Assembly (NCBI RefSeq): GCF_022539665.2
Contig: NC_081332.1
Location: 4,727,803 to 4,791,802 of the forward strand
Direction: 5' to 3'
Source: Daphnia carinata
Taxonomy: Eukaryota; Arthropoda; Branchiopoda; Diplostraca; Daphniidae
DNA: 64,000 nt
Positions within the stretch are counted from its first letter, which is position 1. The number at the start of each line of letters is the position of its first letter. Under the pieces are notes generated by a model that searched no databases, was not told the origin of the DNA, and was given only the letters and a program-made list of their open reading frames with translations. Position numbers and translations under genes: made by a program. This document shows, piece by piece, positions 45,601-59,399 of the stretch.

Positions 45601-47328
45601 TATCCAACAACAGGAAAAACGAGCCACACAAACAAAAATAAGAGAGACTCGAGTCTTATTCTAAATCCGCTTTTGGTCTCCTAAATAATAATAATAAAAA
45701 AAAACGAACACTATGTGCGTGTAGTGCGCACAGCTGTTTGCCGCTGTTTAAACTGCCGTCCTAGGGAACATGCACAGCCGTCGAACGCAGCATCCACGCA
45801 GGATGACGTGGCGAATAAACAACACCTGTGCAATAACCTGCTGTCGATTAGAATCGATAGCCCCGTGCCCACATTCCCCCGATGTGTTAAAGCATTTTCC
45901 CTTTTTTTTTTTTTTTTTTTTTTTTTTCGAAAATTATTTATTCAGATTTCTTTTTCTTTTTTTCTTTTTTTCTTTTTTTGCCTGTTGGTGTGTTACAATC
46001 TGTAACATCCATCGGCGGACCTAATATCTTTTTTTGTGATGTCGGGACGTGGAAGTGACTAGACGACGTGATATGAAGTCATTTTTGTTTAACGGCTGTA
46101 TTGGCACCAACAAACCCGATGGTTTTTTTTTGTTTTGTTTTTTAAAGCCAATGCTGCACCTGATTGACTGCTGTTGCATTTAAATGGCGAGTTTCCTTTT
46201 TTAAAAACCGCTTGACATTGTTCTTTCCTGTCACATAATCTGTCCTCTTATCTGATACGAGTTTTGTTTTAGCTGCGCAGTGGCCTTTACTTAAAAAGAC
46301 AATTCGTTTTTGTTTTTGTTTTTTGTTTTTTAAGTGGGGAAATGGTGGGAACTGAAAACCCTACGCTTCCCATCGCAAATGCGAGGGAAAAGAAAAATCG
46401 TTTGAATTTAAATTAGCACGAGAATCTTTCACGATCTCTCGGGAAAAATGCTTTGTCCCATAAAAAAAAAAAAAAAGGCAAAAATAAGTAAGGCCTGTTT
46501 TTTTTTTTTTTTTTTTTTGTTACTATCCCTTCTATAGAGATGAGGGGGGGGGGGATTGACAAACGCTAAAGTTACAAGTCTCATTCGTTTTGATACGAAT
46601 GATACGTATTGAACCTATCAAATGTAGTCGTTGCTATGACGACAGTACCTGGCACAGTCATCGCCACAATCGACCCAAGTGCCGCTTGTACAACTAGCCC
46701 ACCCCAAAAAGAAACAAAAAAAAAGGGACGCAATATTTTGTTACTCTCTCCTTCTTGTATCCGTATTCTTCTCTTTTTTTTTCCCCACGGAATGAAACAG
46801 AGCAAAAAAAAAAAAAAAAAAAGAGTCCGACAAACGAGAAATTGTAGTTTGCGTGAAAACTTTGATCGAACGATAAGCAAAGATAAGTCATTTGGACGAA
46901 GGGAGGGGAAAGAAAAAAAAAAAACAATAGAGCGAGCCAAAACTTGTGATAGAAATGCGTTTCTTTCCAGTTCAACACACTTGCATGTGATATCATAAAG
47001 CGCTTGCGTCGGGGGGTTTTACAATCGAAAACAGTCAACTTGTCCAGCGGCTTAGAAAGAAAAAAAGAAAAAATAGGGGGCGGCCAAGCAAAAGAAGAAA
47101 TAGCTCAGCAGAAACAACGAAAAATAAAATAAAATTATACAGCGCATACTGTGGTCCGGCTGTTTGGTGCTCTGTAGGCAGAGAGAGAAAGAGTGTCTAT
47201 AACTCGTTGGTTTGCGCGTGCGGGAGCCAGAGAAGTATTTTATTTTCTTTTCTTTTCAACTCATTGTCTGTGTCCGTCTGTTGTCCGCTCGGGCTGATGT
47301 GCGTTCGGGGGTCTGCGGCAGATCGTAA

Positions 47329-47368
47329 TATATATCAGCTGCCAACGCTGCTCCAACGGTCATCAGTC
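47329..47368 (+). promoter_or_regulatory. Candidate TATA + initiator core promoter (possibly PKG)
   Basis: A TATATAT element at 47329-47335 is followed by TCAGTC at 47363-47368, an exact match to the arthropod initiator TCAGTY. The predicted +1 A is at 47365, about 30-36 bases after the TATA element. A donor-like AAAG|GTAAAA lies at 47538, so a noncoding exon 47365-47538 could splice to the PKG 5' UTR acceptor at 51327. Inferred from spacing and motifs only. Confidence 0.4.
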
Positions 47369-47824
47369 TTGCCCTTGGAGTTCTAGTCTGTACAACAGTC
47401 GCTTCTTTTTTTTTTTGTTTTCGCTGCCTCCCTTTTTTCTTTTTTTTTTTATCCCTTTTTCTTCGAACTTTATTGTGTTGTGTGATATTGGTGTTAACAT
47501 CGTCGGACCCAATAACTTTTTTTGTTGTCGAACGAAAGGTAAAAAAAAAAAAAAAACGAAAAAATTCAAAAGGAGAGAAAAGGTTTTATTTTCTTTGATT
47601 GCATTCGTTTCGATATGGACACAATGTGCCGTTTTGCGCGGTCGGTTGACTCTCTATACTTTTATCGCTTCTAATTTCTATTATTTTCCATTTGATTTTT
47701 AAAGCGTGAAGGAAAAAAAAAATAACTTTCTTTTTCGGACTGTGGAACTCTTTTTTTTTTTTGTTCATTTGAAATTGGGGAGAAACGAGACCTTGATATT
47801 TGAGTTTGTTTGATATTTTAGGGT

Positions 47825-47861
<37 letters not shown>

Positions 47862-48247
47862 TTTCTTTCATTTTCTGTGGCTTTTCGTTGAGTCGATTGG
47901 AGCAGTGCGGTCATCGTCGTCTCTGGTCGCCAAGTATATATAGCCTTCATTATCTACCGAGTCCGCCCCATTGTCGGTAACTGTCAGAGACGGGCGAAAG
48001 GGGAGGGAGTGAGGCGCAGTAACAGCAAACACACACACACGAAACTTGTATAGAATTTTATACTTGGCCAAACTTTACCTACCGTATATAGAACGTAACG
48101 GAGCCAACGAGCGGAAGTGGCCATTCTCGTGAGAAAGTCCTTTATTTATTGCACTTTGCCATTTTCTTTTTTTTCGTGGACGTCATCAATTTTTGTGCGG
48201 TTGACCTGAATTTCCCACCTGGCTGTGTGTACTCACATGCGACCACG

Positions 48248-48248
<1 letters not shown>

Positions 48249-48317
<69 letters not shown>
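48249..48317. repeat. Long GT microsatellite (about 34 units)
   Basis: An uninterrupted GT run followed by (GTAT)n. It is the longest dinucleotide repeat in the window and is alternating purine-pyrimidine, so it could adopt Z-DNA. Confidence 0.95.
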
Positions 48318-48331
<14 letters not shown>

Positions 48332-48920
48332 AGCGGCGTTTAATAAGGCGGTTGAGCTCGTATAAATAACCGCGATGATTCGGAAAAAAAAAAAAGATCG
48401 GGCCAAGTTATTGGACATGATAATGTGACTAGCGAGTCGAATAGGTTTTAATCGTAATTGATGCAGAGAATCGAAAAGGTCGGCAGCCTCCCAGTTTTAC
48501 TGCCCTTGCTGCCGTACTGGAACAGAGAACTCGGAGGGGAAAACAAAAACAAAAACGAACGAAATTTGAATAACTAATAAACAATTTGGTCGTGTAGAGA
48601 TGATTCTGGACAATAGAGAAGAGGGGGGCCAGACTCTCTATTCATTTTGGTTATTGAAAGAAAAAATGAATTCCTATCTAAACGACAGGCATGGACCGAA
48701 CGGGAATTATGCATTACCGAAAGAAGACTAAAGTAGTCATCGACCGGGAGGGCGAGCGTAGAGTAAAGACATTATTATTATAGTGGGCGTGGCACTAAAA
48801 CGAAATCAAGAAATGATGAAGTTAAAAAAAAAAAGTTCCTGATGTTTCAATCATCCTTCTTCTTCTTCTTCTCTATTGCGGGCTCATCCCATTTCTTCTC
48901 CTCCTCTACTTGCAATCTAC

Positions 48921-48922
<2 letters not shown>

Positions 48923-48959
<37 letters not shown>
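48923..48959. repeat. Compound GT/TA microsatellite
   Basis: About 14 GT units run directly into four TA units. A simple repeat in noncoding DNA. Confidence 0.9.
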
Positions 48960-48960
<1 letters not shown>

Positions 48961-51181
48961 TAACACATAAACACAATCGTTTTTGATGGATGACTCGTGT
49001 ACATCAAACTTAATCGCCGGTTGTTCGCTGTCCAGAACACATCATCGCATTTCCCATTCGATCCATTCATTTCTGTTTTTTTTTCCATTCTCCTCCCGAG
49101 TTTTCGGGCCGGTCTCGTGCTTCGCGGATGTTGTCTATATGCTAGTCTCCGTAATGACGAGTGACGTGGTGGGCGGTTCTCATCCGGGTCGCAATTGATC
49201 GTCATCGTCTAACAAAATTCAATGACAACCTACACCAAACAATAGCGCAAAAAAAAAAAAAAAAAGAAACCCCTGTGTTCTTTTTATTTTTTTTTTTGCA
49301 ACGTAAATGGGTGTCCCTTTTAAAATAGCTTTGTCTATACGATCGCCCATAGACATTGTATCGCATGACTGTGCATAATCAAAACTATTTGTTTATTTAT
49401 TCCATAGATTTTTTCTTTTTTGCTCTCTCCTCCCGCCCATAGGCCTGGCACTCAATTTTTTCTCCCCGTTATACCTTTTTTTTTTTTTTTTTTTTTTTTT
49501 TGAATATTTCTCTCGTCTTTTGCTGTTAGATCGTCAAAAATGTTTTTAAAGAGGGGGCCATATACGTAGCTAAAGTATAGCATTAAATGTCATAAGGCTG
49601 TCTACGTAATAATTTGACGTAATAACACGTCGTCACGCATCGACGACGGCAGCCAACTGGCGCCCCCCAGTTGAATGCCGTGCGTTCAAAAGCCGTGCTG
49701 CTTGCCCTACTTGTTTCTCTTCGGGTTTTTTTCTTTTTATGATTATTATTACGTACGATCTATATCTCGCCCGTTTCGGCTACTATTCACGCGGTCGCGT
49801 CGTGCTGCTGGCCTGTTATTTTGCAAATGAAATAATCTTCGCTTGTCGGGTTAAAGTCATTTTCATTTTTGAAATCCCCAAAGCGTCGTGTAAAGTTATA
49901 TGGGTATAAACCACGTAAGATGCATCATTACTCACATGCGTGGTGATTATTCAGCTGGCCATTATTTTATTTTCTCCCAGTATAACGACCGTGATGAGGA
50001 AAGTGGAACGTGCGATAGAAAACAACACTAACTTTGTGAAGGATTTAAAAAAAAACAAACAAAAAAACAAGAAGGAGCTAACAAACAGCGGCAAAAGCCC
50101 GTGATATCGATCAATTGCTTACATTATAGTTGGACGTATCGGTCACGAAGAGAGGCAACTTGATGTGTGCAGCTTACATTAATATGGATGAACAGTTGTT
50201 TTAGGTGACTCGTTCACAAGATATCGCTTATTTTTTTTTTTTTTCAGAAAACGAACGATGATATATAGAATGACAGGACGAACGCTGTTTTGCCGAAACA
50301 TTTTTGTTATTTTATTTTTATTTTTCGAGATTCGTAAACGCACGCGAGAGACTGGTGGACTTCATCGCATGATGAAGATCTCCACGATCCATCATCTGCG
50401 AGTTTTTCCAGTTCAGTAGAGAAGCAAACCCAAAAAAAAAAAAAACGGGGTGGCGGTCGTTTTTTTTTTTTTGTTTTTTTTAATTGATATTCACCATGAA
50501 CGAAATCACCCGTGGTGATTAGATGCCTCCGGTAGGGCGTCTATAAGGATATTTTTTTGGCCTTTCACAATGTTGTTTGTTGTTTTATATATTTATATAT
50601 TTTGCTTTACGCAACGTGCCAAGTCTTCTTTTGCCTATCAAGAGATGGCATCATAATTGGCTGGTCGTGATTTCAAGTTGTTATCCCGAAAAGAAACAAC
50701 AACAACAACAAAAAAAAAAAAAACGAGCCGTACTCGTTAGGCTGTCCGACGTGGAGGGCAGGACACACAGCCACTGATGGGCATATTGCCCGTCGTAAAT
50801 CATAACCATACTGGATAAATCGCGCGTGATCTAGCCCCCCTGATCTCACTTTGTTGTTGTACCTTATATAACCGCCAGAGATGAAATCATCGCTACACAC
50901 ACCGTCGTGTGTTGTTTTTAACGCGTGCAAAGTCGGTCAGCCGCAAGGCCGTCTTGCTCATAGCAAAAGATGCGTGCGTGTGTGCGCTTGCGTTGAGAGA
51001 GAGAGGGGGGGGGGAACAAAAAATGAAAATCACGAGGAAAAAAAAAAAAAAAGGTCGCATTGTTGCATTTCGAATGCAAATGAGTCATGTGGATTCATCC
51101 ATCAACCCGACAAAGGGGTCCCCAATTTTGGGCGTGTGTGTGTTGTGTAACACGGCAGAAACAAAACGGGCGACCCCAACG

Positions 51182-51217
<36 letters not shown>

Positions 51218-51327
51218 TTTTTTTTTTTTTTTTTTTTTTTTAGAATATAAAAAGAAATATAAATAATTAGATTTTTAAAAGTGTATTTTCTTACGTTTCA
51301 TTTTGTTCTTTTCTTTTATTTTTACAG

Positions 51328-51566
51328 GAGCAGCATATGTGCAGTGGTGCGTTGAATAGTGGGAAGTTGGCGAGAGAAATAAAGACGGACGACGATCGAG
51401 TTCTGTCGAAGGACGAAAGGTGTCGCCGGCGGGTAAATTCCGACAGCTGTTGAACTCAATTTTTTCGCTCCCGAAAAAAAAAAAAAAAAAAAAAAACCCA
51501 ACAACAACAAAAACACATACATCGGAACAAATTAGAAGATAAATCGGCGACGCTACGCAAAGCTTG

Positions 51567-51598
<32 letters not shown>

Positions 51599-51691
51599 AA
51601 AAAAAAAAAAAGAAGAAGAAAAGGGTTATTGCATATTTTAAAATAAATCTCGTTATCCCGCCAAAAAATTGCAAAAGAAGAAGAAAAAAAA
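51328..51691 (+). other. PKG 5' UTR exon portion
   Basis: A strong acceptor TTTTATTTTTACAG ends at 51327, so an exon probably starts at 51328 and runs into the coding region. The leader is A-rich, with A-runs at about 51478-51496 and 51566-51611. A TAA at 51644-51646 is in frame with the start codon. The long homopolymers may make this leader prone to assembly error. Confidence 0.6.
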
Positions 51692-52786
51692 ATGTCGTCT
51701 GGAAATAATCACGATAATGAAGAGCGTAGCGGCCGTCTGGCCGTGAAATCGCACCGACTGGACGGGTTGGACATTGAGCAGGACACGAAGACGGGAGCGG
51801 CTGGTGGGGCGTTCGATCCTGCGCAGTCGAACAACAATCGAACTGCTCCCGGCTTTGGCTGTCCCTTGAAGACGAGCGCTGCAGTGACGGAAGGAGTTGT
51901 TGTCAGAGTGGGCACCAGTTGTGCTCCTGCCGCCGGTGCTGCTGGTGTCAAAAGCGGGCCAGCGCCGGTCAGTTTGTCTCAAATTTTGCAGCGCACCGGC
52001 GCCAGCGGTAGTAGTCATCAACATTGTGGCAACGTCAGTGGTAGTGGTGGTCACAGTAGTCATAGCAGTGGCATCACCAACAGCAGCAGCAGCAGCAGCA
52101 GCACCAGTGGCAGTGGCGGTGGTGGTGGTGGTGGTGGCGGGGGCGGCGGAGGAGCACCTCCTGCAGTGGGAGTCAGCAGTCAGGCTCCGTGCGAACGGGC
52201 GGCAAGTCACCCGCCCGCTCACATTCCGTCCCATCACCACACGTCGTATTATCAGTACGGCATTAAAGGAGTCAGTCAGGCCCAGCCTGGCCACCACGGC
52301 TATCAACCCAATTTCACGTCGTCTATCGCCGGTGTCCGAATTATGGGCCACGGGGCGTCTTGCCTGACGGGCTCGGCCGCGCCCGCCTCCTCGTCGTCGA
52401 CCAACAATTGCAGTGTCAGTTCCTTTACGCCACTTCAACGCAATCAGCCGGGCCAGCAGAAAGCACCGACGACGACGGCGGCCGCTTCGAGTTTGACACC
52501 GTCTACGGTTACGACGACAACGACGGCCACGCCATTGTCCATCAACATGAGCAGTGCAGCTAATAATTCGAACGCTCACGCAGCGGCCAGCGCGGCGGCT
52601 GCCGCTAAAAACGTGCCCGAAGATTACCAATACCTGTGCAATTTGGTGCCGGAGCTCAAGACGGAGTTGAAGGAGCGCGAATCGAGGCTCGATCTCTATC
52701 AGACGGAGACGCTGGAACTGAAGCGACGTTTGAAAAAAAGAGACGAGGAAATCGGGCGGCTTCAGCGAGAAATTCACAAGCTCAAG
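51692..52786 (+). CDS. Pkg21D-like: PKG exon 1: low-complexity N-terminus and leucine zipper
   Basis: 365 codons. It opens MSSGNNHDNEERSGRLAVKS and includes a Ser run, a Gly run of about 14 residues, His/Ser-rich and Thr/Ala-rich stretches. It ends in a coiled coil (YLCNLVPELKTELKERESRL, LELKRRLKKRDEEIGRLQRE) like the dimerisation zipper of PKGs. No Gly at position 2, so no N-myristoylation as in mammalian PKG II. An antisense frame of similar length mirrors this exon; I consider it a composition artefact. Confidence 0.85.
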
Positions 52787-55700
52787 GTACGTTCATTTTG
52801 CGTCTCATTTATTTGAAACAACACCCAACAGGAAAATTGTTTATGATTTTCACCGACCTGATTGTGGTCGCACCGTGAAAACTAGGTCACTAGTAACATA
52901 CGCGTAGGCTCAAAGTCCTTTTCTTTCGTTTCATATCGGAATTTTTTTATTATTTTTTTTTTTTTTTTTTTTTTTTTTTCACGGTGCCATTTCGGTTATC
53001 GTCATGTAATCGTTGCGGGTTTCCGGTCGATAACGTTTTCTTGAAGCGCACCTTTAAAAAAACAAACAAAAAAACTAGGGAAAGAAGAAAAAAAAAACAA
53101 AGTTATAAATGGCAGACGGCTAAAAATCGTTTCGACTGTTGCCAAAACAGCTACAGCACTTAGTGTTTCCTCTCGTCTGCACGATTATTCATTTTTTATT
53201 TTCTTGCCGGCTGATAGTTAAGTACTTGTTTCTTAAAAAGCGCTCAACTTTCTTGGTCGAAAGATAAAGCGAGCAAATAACACGGACAGGAAAGAGATCG
53301 TCATCATCTAGCACGCGTCTGTTGCCTTTGCTTCTAGTCGCGTTTTATAGCGAAAAAAGGAGCGGGAAAATGGGGGCGTATCCGCCAACGTTTGAAAAAT
53401 GAACGACTGTCTATTCGCTCGAGTAATTTGGTATCTGTGAGTAATGGAAGGGCAAGCAGCTTTTTGACACCCGAACGTGAAACAAAGTCCTGCAAAATTT
53501 TCTTTTTTTTTGTTCAGTCGGTCTATAGATCGTCTTTCAACAACAGGAGTCGAGAGGGAAAAATCATTTTTTATTTTTATTTTTTTAATGTCTGCAACAT
53601 AACCCGGACCGAACATGTAGAGTTGATTGTGTATTTGTACTTTGACACGCCATCAGTCGACGTTACCCTTAAAAACAAAAGTTTAGCTGAATTTTTGTTT
53701 CTTGTCTCTAATGAAACGCATCCAAAGGGCGGCTCATCGCATCAATCAACTGAGCAATTTCTCGCAGACGGACGATTAAAAAAAAAAAAAAACTACAGCT
53801 CGCACACACATAGTCGTTTTGCATTTTTTTTATTCTTTCGATTGAATCATTTTCCCTTTTCTCCGCAGGGTTTTTTTTTTTGTTCTAGGGTAAACACATT
53901 TTTTTAATGCTTACTCACACTTAGAAGAGTGAGCAGGAAAGCATAACAATTACGCACGCTCTACAAAACGTTTCAGACGACAATAAGAAATGGGAATTAT
54001 TTTTTTTGTGTGTGTGTTTTGTTTCTAATCCCCTAAAACAAAAAATGGATCTGATGACTTTTACTGGTTTCTCTCTCTCTCTCCCTTTTTTTAGCGCTAC
54101 CATCAAGTTTGATTATATGTTTAATGGTTCGTGGCGCAGAAGAGTCGCTCTACGCTTCGTTTGGCCACCAGTCGGCTACGATTTGCTGGCAAAAGAAATT
54201 TTTTTTTTTTTTTTTTTTTTTAAGAACATAACACAACCAGAGCAAAGTGACGATAGAGAAGGAAATAGAGAGGAAGAAGAAGCACCCCAAAAAAAAAAAA
54301 AAAAATTCGGCAAGACCAGACGCACATCCGCTGTAGATTCATATTATTTTTTTTTTCCTCTCTCTCTTCGTTCTACATAACCTGTCAGAATAAAGCAAAG
54401 AGAAAAAAAAAATGGGGGGGAGGGGAGAGAACGACAGTTTGTTTAGATGAAAGACCTCGCATGTAAGCTCGAACGATATAGGATCTGCAGCATGCCGACG
54501 AAAATGTCCTTGTCAAACTCGCTTGCCAAATGGGTTACGCTTGACTGGTGATCTCTAACAATAACAGCTCCCTAGCGACTCGTTCGCTCTTTTTTCGTTT
54601 TTCTTACGGGGTCTGTCATTCCGCGTAATCGTTTGCTGTTTTATTTAAAAAGTGTCATTAGGACCGAGACGCGAAAAAAAAAAAAAAAAAAAAATCAAGT
54701 TTGAGGGGTGAACGCACATGGAAAAAAGAAAGTGGAATCCAGGCCGAGTTCATTCGTCATTTACGCATGCGGATGGATGTGGGGTCTTTTTCTTTTTCTT
54801 TTCTTTTCTTTTTTTTTTGCTTGTGTTTGTTCATAGACTTGTAGTCTGCTTCAAATAATCCTCGTTCAACATTTGAACGGGTGACGCCGCACAAATAGAC
54901 TTCTTATATAATGGCTTTATTTGCTCGTCAATAATGAACGCTAGGATGAGTGCGGTTAACGTGCATCATTTGACGCTCCGAAACTCTCCGTACCGACGTT
55001 ACCTCGAAAATCTTAACTGCTGCCATTAGCGGTTTTTTTTTTTTTTTTTTTTTTTAAATCATTTTTTAAAAGCAAAAAGCATAACTTCTTTTTTTCCGAT
55101 GCGCTCTTGAGGCAATTTCTGAGAATTTTATTTTTTACTTATCCCTACATTTAAAAAAAAAAGAAAAGAAAAAAGGACGCACGATGAAAGTATGAGATAA
55201 GCCGAGAGAAATACTGCGCCCCGTGTTTCAATAGAATGATGTATAACTATGCAGATGGCTGTCATCACGGCCGTTTCAACATTTTGATGAATGTTTTGAT
55301 TGCAGCTCTTTCTTTCTTGTTTTCTCGTTTTCACGGTAGAGCGTTTTGCAAGCCACATCTCGGGGCCAACAGGATGGCAGCGAGTCGTCGCTGCAATCGG
55401 GAATCAGCGGTCTGGCAATAACGAATAACGGCCAACAGCCACCTTCATCGCTGCAATTGCCCGGCTTGTTTGCCAAACGTCAGGGTGTCTCGGGAGAGAG
55501 CTCCGACTTGCACAACCACCACAATAATCACCATGGACATCACGGCAACCATCACAACCGGTTGCCTCTCACGGCCAACAATCAGCAACAGCAAGCCGAC
55601 ATTTCCCTCTTGGTCACCTCTCACGATAAAGATTTCCGGTATGTTTTCATTTCATATATATTTTTTTTTCTTCTCGGCTTCCATTATTTTCATTTTCTAT

Positions 55701-56112
55701 TAAAAAAAAAAAAAGAAAAGAAAAAAAAAAACAACAGAAGAATCACTTTTTCCCATCCGCCCGCGGTTTGAAATATCGTTGAAATTTTAAATGAGGGCAC
55801 ATACGTTTTATCCGTGCGCGCGCAATGTTTGTTTTTATTGCGCCGATTGAATGAATTATTGATTTCACAATCTAAAGGGCAGGAACAAGGCAGCGGTGTT
55901 TTTTCTTTTCTTTTATTTATTTATTTCAAAAAGGGTCGAGAAGCCAACGTAGAATTTTTCAGCTGCCACTTAATTTTACATGTCAAACGATAAATGCGCA
56001 AGTTTGAGTCAACACAGAACGCCCGATTTAGTTATTGCCGAAACTGAGCGCCTTCTCCTTTTGCTCGATTTTTCTGCTTTAAAGCGTGTTAATATTGCAA
56101 CGTCGTAAATTT

Positions 56113-56154
<42 letters not shown>

Positions 56155-56520
56155 GCGTCAATTTGTTTGTTTGTTTTGTTTTTTTCTCTTGTTGATTTAT
56201 GGCCAATTCGTCATCAGGTCAGTTTCCGTCGACATGATTAACCGCCAAGCGCTTGGTAATCGAATTTTTCATTGCCAGATCTCCCCGACATACACAACTG
56301 CGTGTCCTATGTTTTATAGCCACCAGCTGACGAAGGTGAATAACGATTGCCAGTCACGCCTTTTACTTTTGCCTTATCAATATCACGTAAAAAAAAAAAA
56401 AAAAACGAAGTTTTTCACGTTGGTGCGAGAAACGAGCTGATGGCATGACTTTTCGAAAAGACATCGTGCCATTGCCGACAAATAACGTTGCTTTCCTCTA
56501 TACGGACTGTTATTACGCGC

Positions 56521-56556
<36 letters not shown>

Positions 56557-59365
56557 CGTGCTGACTGGTAGTTTTGAATGACTGTAAACGAGAGAGAGTC
56601 CACCGTATCGAATATACAAGAGGTGCAATACAAGTTTGAGTAGGGCAACACCCGAAAATCGAGCGGGCAAAAAAAAAAAAAAAAAAAAACAAGAAAAAGA
56701 AAAATGATGTGCTGTTTTTTTATTTTGTTTACGTTAGTATTGCGTCCGCGTGTAGTGTCCCGCTAAAATTGAAAGACACGCCATTTCTGTGTGCGTTCCA
56801 TCGATTTAATAATCCAAGTAGCGCACGATGCGCGTAGAGAAAAACGAAGCCGGAAAACAGGGCAATTGCGTAAGAACAATAATAAGAACGCTCGACTCTA
56901 TACGGGGTATTAGGATTTTAGGTAAACATCAAACATAACTCGAACAATATGTTTGCCCTCTTGAAAAGGGACTCATGTCGGAGCATCGTTTCGTGTTTGT
57001 CGGTTTGCTATAGACGCCATTTCGGGGGGGGGAGGGGGAGGAAATAAAACATTTTAACTCCTTCTCCGCTATTACAAAGGGAATGTTTGAAGAAAAAAAA
57101 CAGAGAAAAACGCAAGTAATGATAAAAGAATTCGAGACCAAATATGTCGAAATCTATTGAGAGCAAGTGTCTTGTTTGTGTTATCATTGACAGCATCGAA
57201 ATAACGTTTTCAACTGCATTCGGAAATCTACTTAATAAAAAGTTTGCAGACAATATCAAAGCCACTAGATTTAGGATGTAGCCCATTTTATTCTTCTTTT
57301 GATTTTTTAATAAATAGGGGGAAACAACTTTTTGCGACGCGATCGATATTTACAAGGTCTATCTGTATATTCGCCCGCCTCTTCCGGTTTCTTTCCTACT
57401 CAATGTCCGAATAGGAAAAGGACTTAACGTTTTTCTTTCATACATCTTCGATATCAAAGAGTCTTATGTCTAGCACAACTATATATCCACATCAAGTTTC
57501 TTGTTTGACGTTGGTGTATAAGAGCACTGCGCTGACTGGTTGAGTGTTGCGGCCCTTCCATCACGACCCGTTCGAGATTTATTTATTTGTTTTATATATA
57601 CAGTACATATATATATATTTTTGAGTCTCTTTTAAATTCATGAAATAGGTAGAAAATCAGCAATAAAAATGTTTCAACTGAAAAGCGATACTTAAAACGC
57701 TGTGGATTCAGCCTTTTCCCGTCCGTATTGTAAATCTAAGAAATAACCGATAATTACGTGCTGTGTCGTACCTGTAACAATAACTGTTTGTCTTTTGCAT
57801 GTTGATTGAAAACGAACAGAGCCAAACAACTGATCAAGGATGCTGTTATGGAGAATGATTTCCTCAAAATCTGGACGCCAGTCAGGTCCGTGAAATCGTC
57901 GAATCCATGTACCCGCGTGAGTTTGAAAAGGGTAGCTACGTGATCCGCGAAGGAGATGCTGGTACGTCTTGGAATTTTCTTTTCTTCCCCCCTTTTTTTT
58001 TTTGTCTGTGATTTATTTGGATCCCCAGATCTAAACGACGTAAACATTTCGCGTCGCTTGCATTTTTTTTTTTGGGGGGGGGGGGGGGGATAGAACAACT
58101 TGTGTATGCAGAAACTCACCACCAGACTTTGATTGATATTGAAAACATCTGAGAAAGGGGAGAGGCCATTTTGTGTTTCTTTTCGCGGAAGCGAAACGAG
58201 AAATAGATATTCATTTATTTTGTCGCTCTCGTTTGAAAATTTATTTTTTTTTTGGGGGGGGGGGGAGGGCTGTTTCTTTCTTTATTGTCCATTCGTGCTT
58301 ACCGTTATATAATCAAGGGCTATACGGAATTTCATTTATCGCCGTTTGTTGGACAGGATCGCATTTGTACGTGTCGGCCGAAGGGGAGCTGGAAGTCATT
58401 CAGGGTGACAGAGTGCTCGGCAGGATGGGCCCGGGTAAAGCGTTTGGTGAATTGGCCATCCTTTACAACTGTACGCGGACAGCATCCATCAAAGGTACAG
58501 TGTTACGCGCCTCAATTCTCTTTACATAATTAATTTTACACACTATTTCGTTTTCTCTATCCGTACATTCACTATTTTCATCGTGATATTTGTTCAGTGC
58601 CAGTTAGCTCACAGTTTGCTTTGATGGCCTACTTTTTTTTTACGATTATTTTTCCTGTTTCTTTGTTATTTAAAGAAAAAAAAAGTTTACTTTAAGTTTA
58701 AACTTTTCTCTGCCATTCAACGCACAACTTATGGAGCTTAACTTCTCACGCTCATCTCTTTTCGTTTGATCGACCTCGGGCGTTTCAACTCGTTCGCCTT
58801 TTCAATTTCCCCGCATTTTTTTTTTTTTTTTGTTCACACTTTTGACGTAATAAAAGGTGGAAGGGAAAGAGGGAGAATAAAGGAACAAAAAAAAAAGGGT
58901 TCTTTAAAAAAAAAAATACGGCTGTATAAAGCAGATGGCGGTGCAGGATGTAATAAAAACGTCTCATCGCAAACCACGGCAAAACCGCCTTTAACTTTAT
59001 GTAATGGTAGGCTAAAGTCAGACGACGGCGTAAACAGAAAAGAAAGAGAAACATAAAATTAAAAGATATCTTTTTGTTTTGTTTTGGTTGTGTGTGTGTG
59101 TGTGTCTGTCCTCAAAGTGACATAAAATCTGCATCTTTTGGTCTCGCCGCAAGCTGCCACCGCGCGTCGCTGGCCATTTTCGTTCTTATCTAAATCGCGT
59201 TTGGACGTGTAATGTTCACCGTGTTCAACGTGAAATTGAAGATTTACATGGCATTTTCACTACGTTTTTCTTGCTGACACTGTTTAACACAAAACGCTTT
59301 GTACACATCGAGCGCTTGCCACGTCTTATCCTTGGTAAAAATGAGCAGTTCAGACATTGAATACG

Positions 59366-59399
<34 letters not shown>

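Larger units (their letters stand above)
35200..47328. other. Divergent intergenic region, repeat-rich, no recognisable gene
   Basis: About 12 kb between the start of the minus-strand gene and the candidate PKG promoter. Open frames are dominated by Phe/Lys runs from poly-T/poly-A and show no family resemblance. Visible repeats are (CT)13 at 35852-35877, CA-runs at 37307-37341, an inverted CA/GT pair at 40507-40613, T-runs near 41352-41384 and 42600-42632, (CT)13 at 44486-44511 and an A16-G13 junction at 41533-41561. Promoters and noncoding first exons of the synaptopodin-like gene probably lie here. Confidence 0.6.

Noticed and set aside
51653-52777. A 374-codon open frame antisense to PKG exon 1
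   Set aside because: It mirrors a GC-rich, repeat-coded exon; its protein is Arg/Thr-rich low complexity with no family resemblance, and the sense strand has PKG homology and correct splicing.
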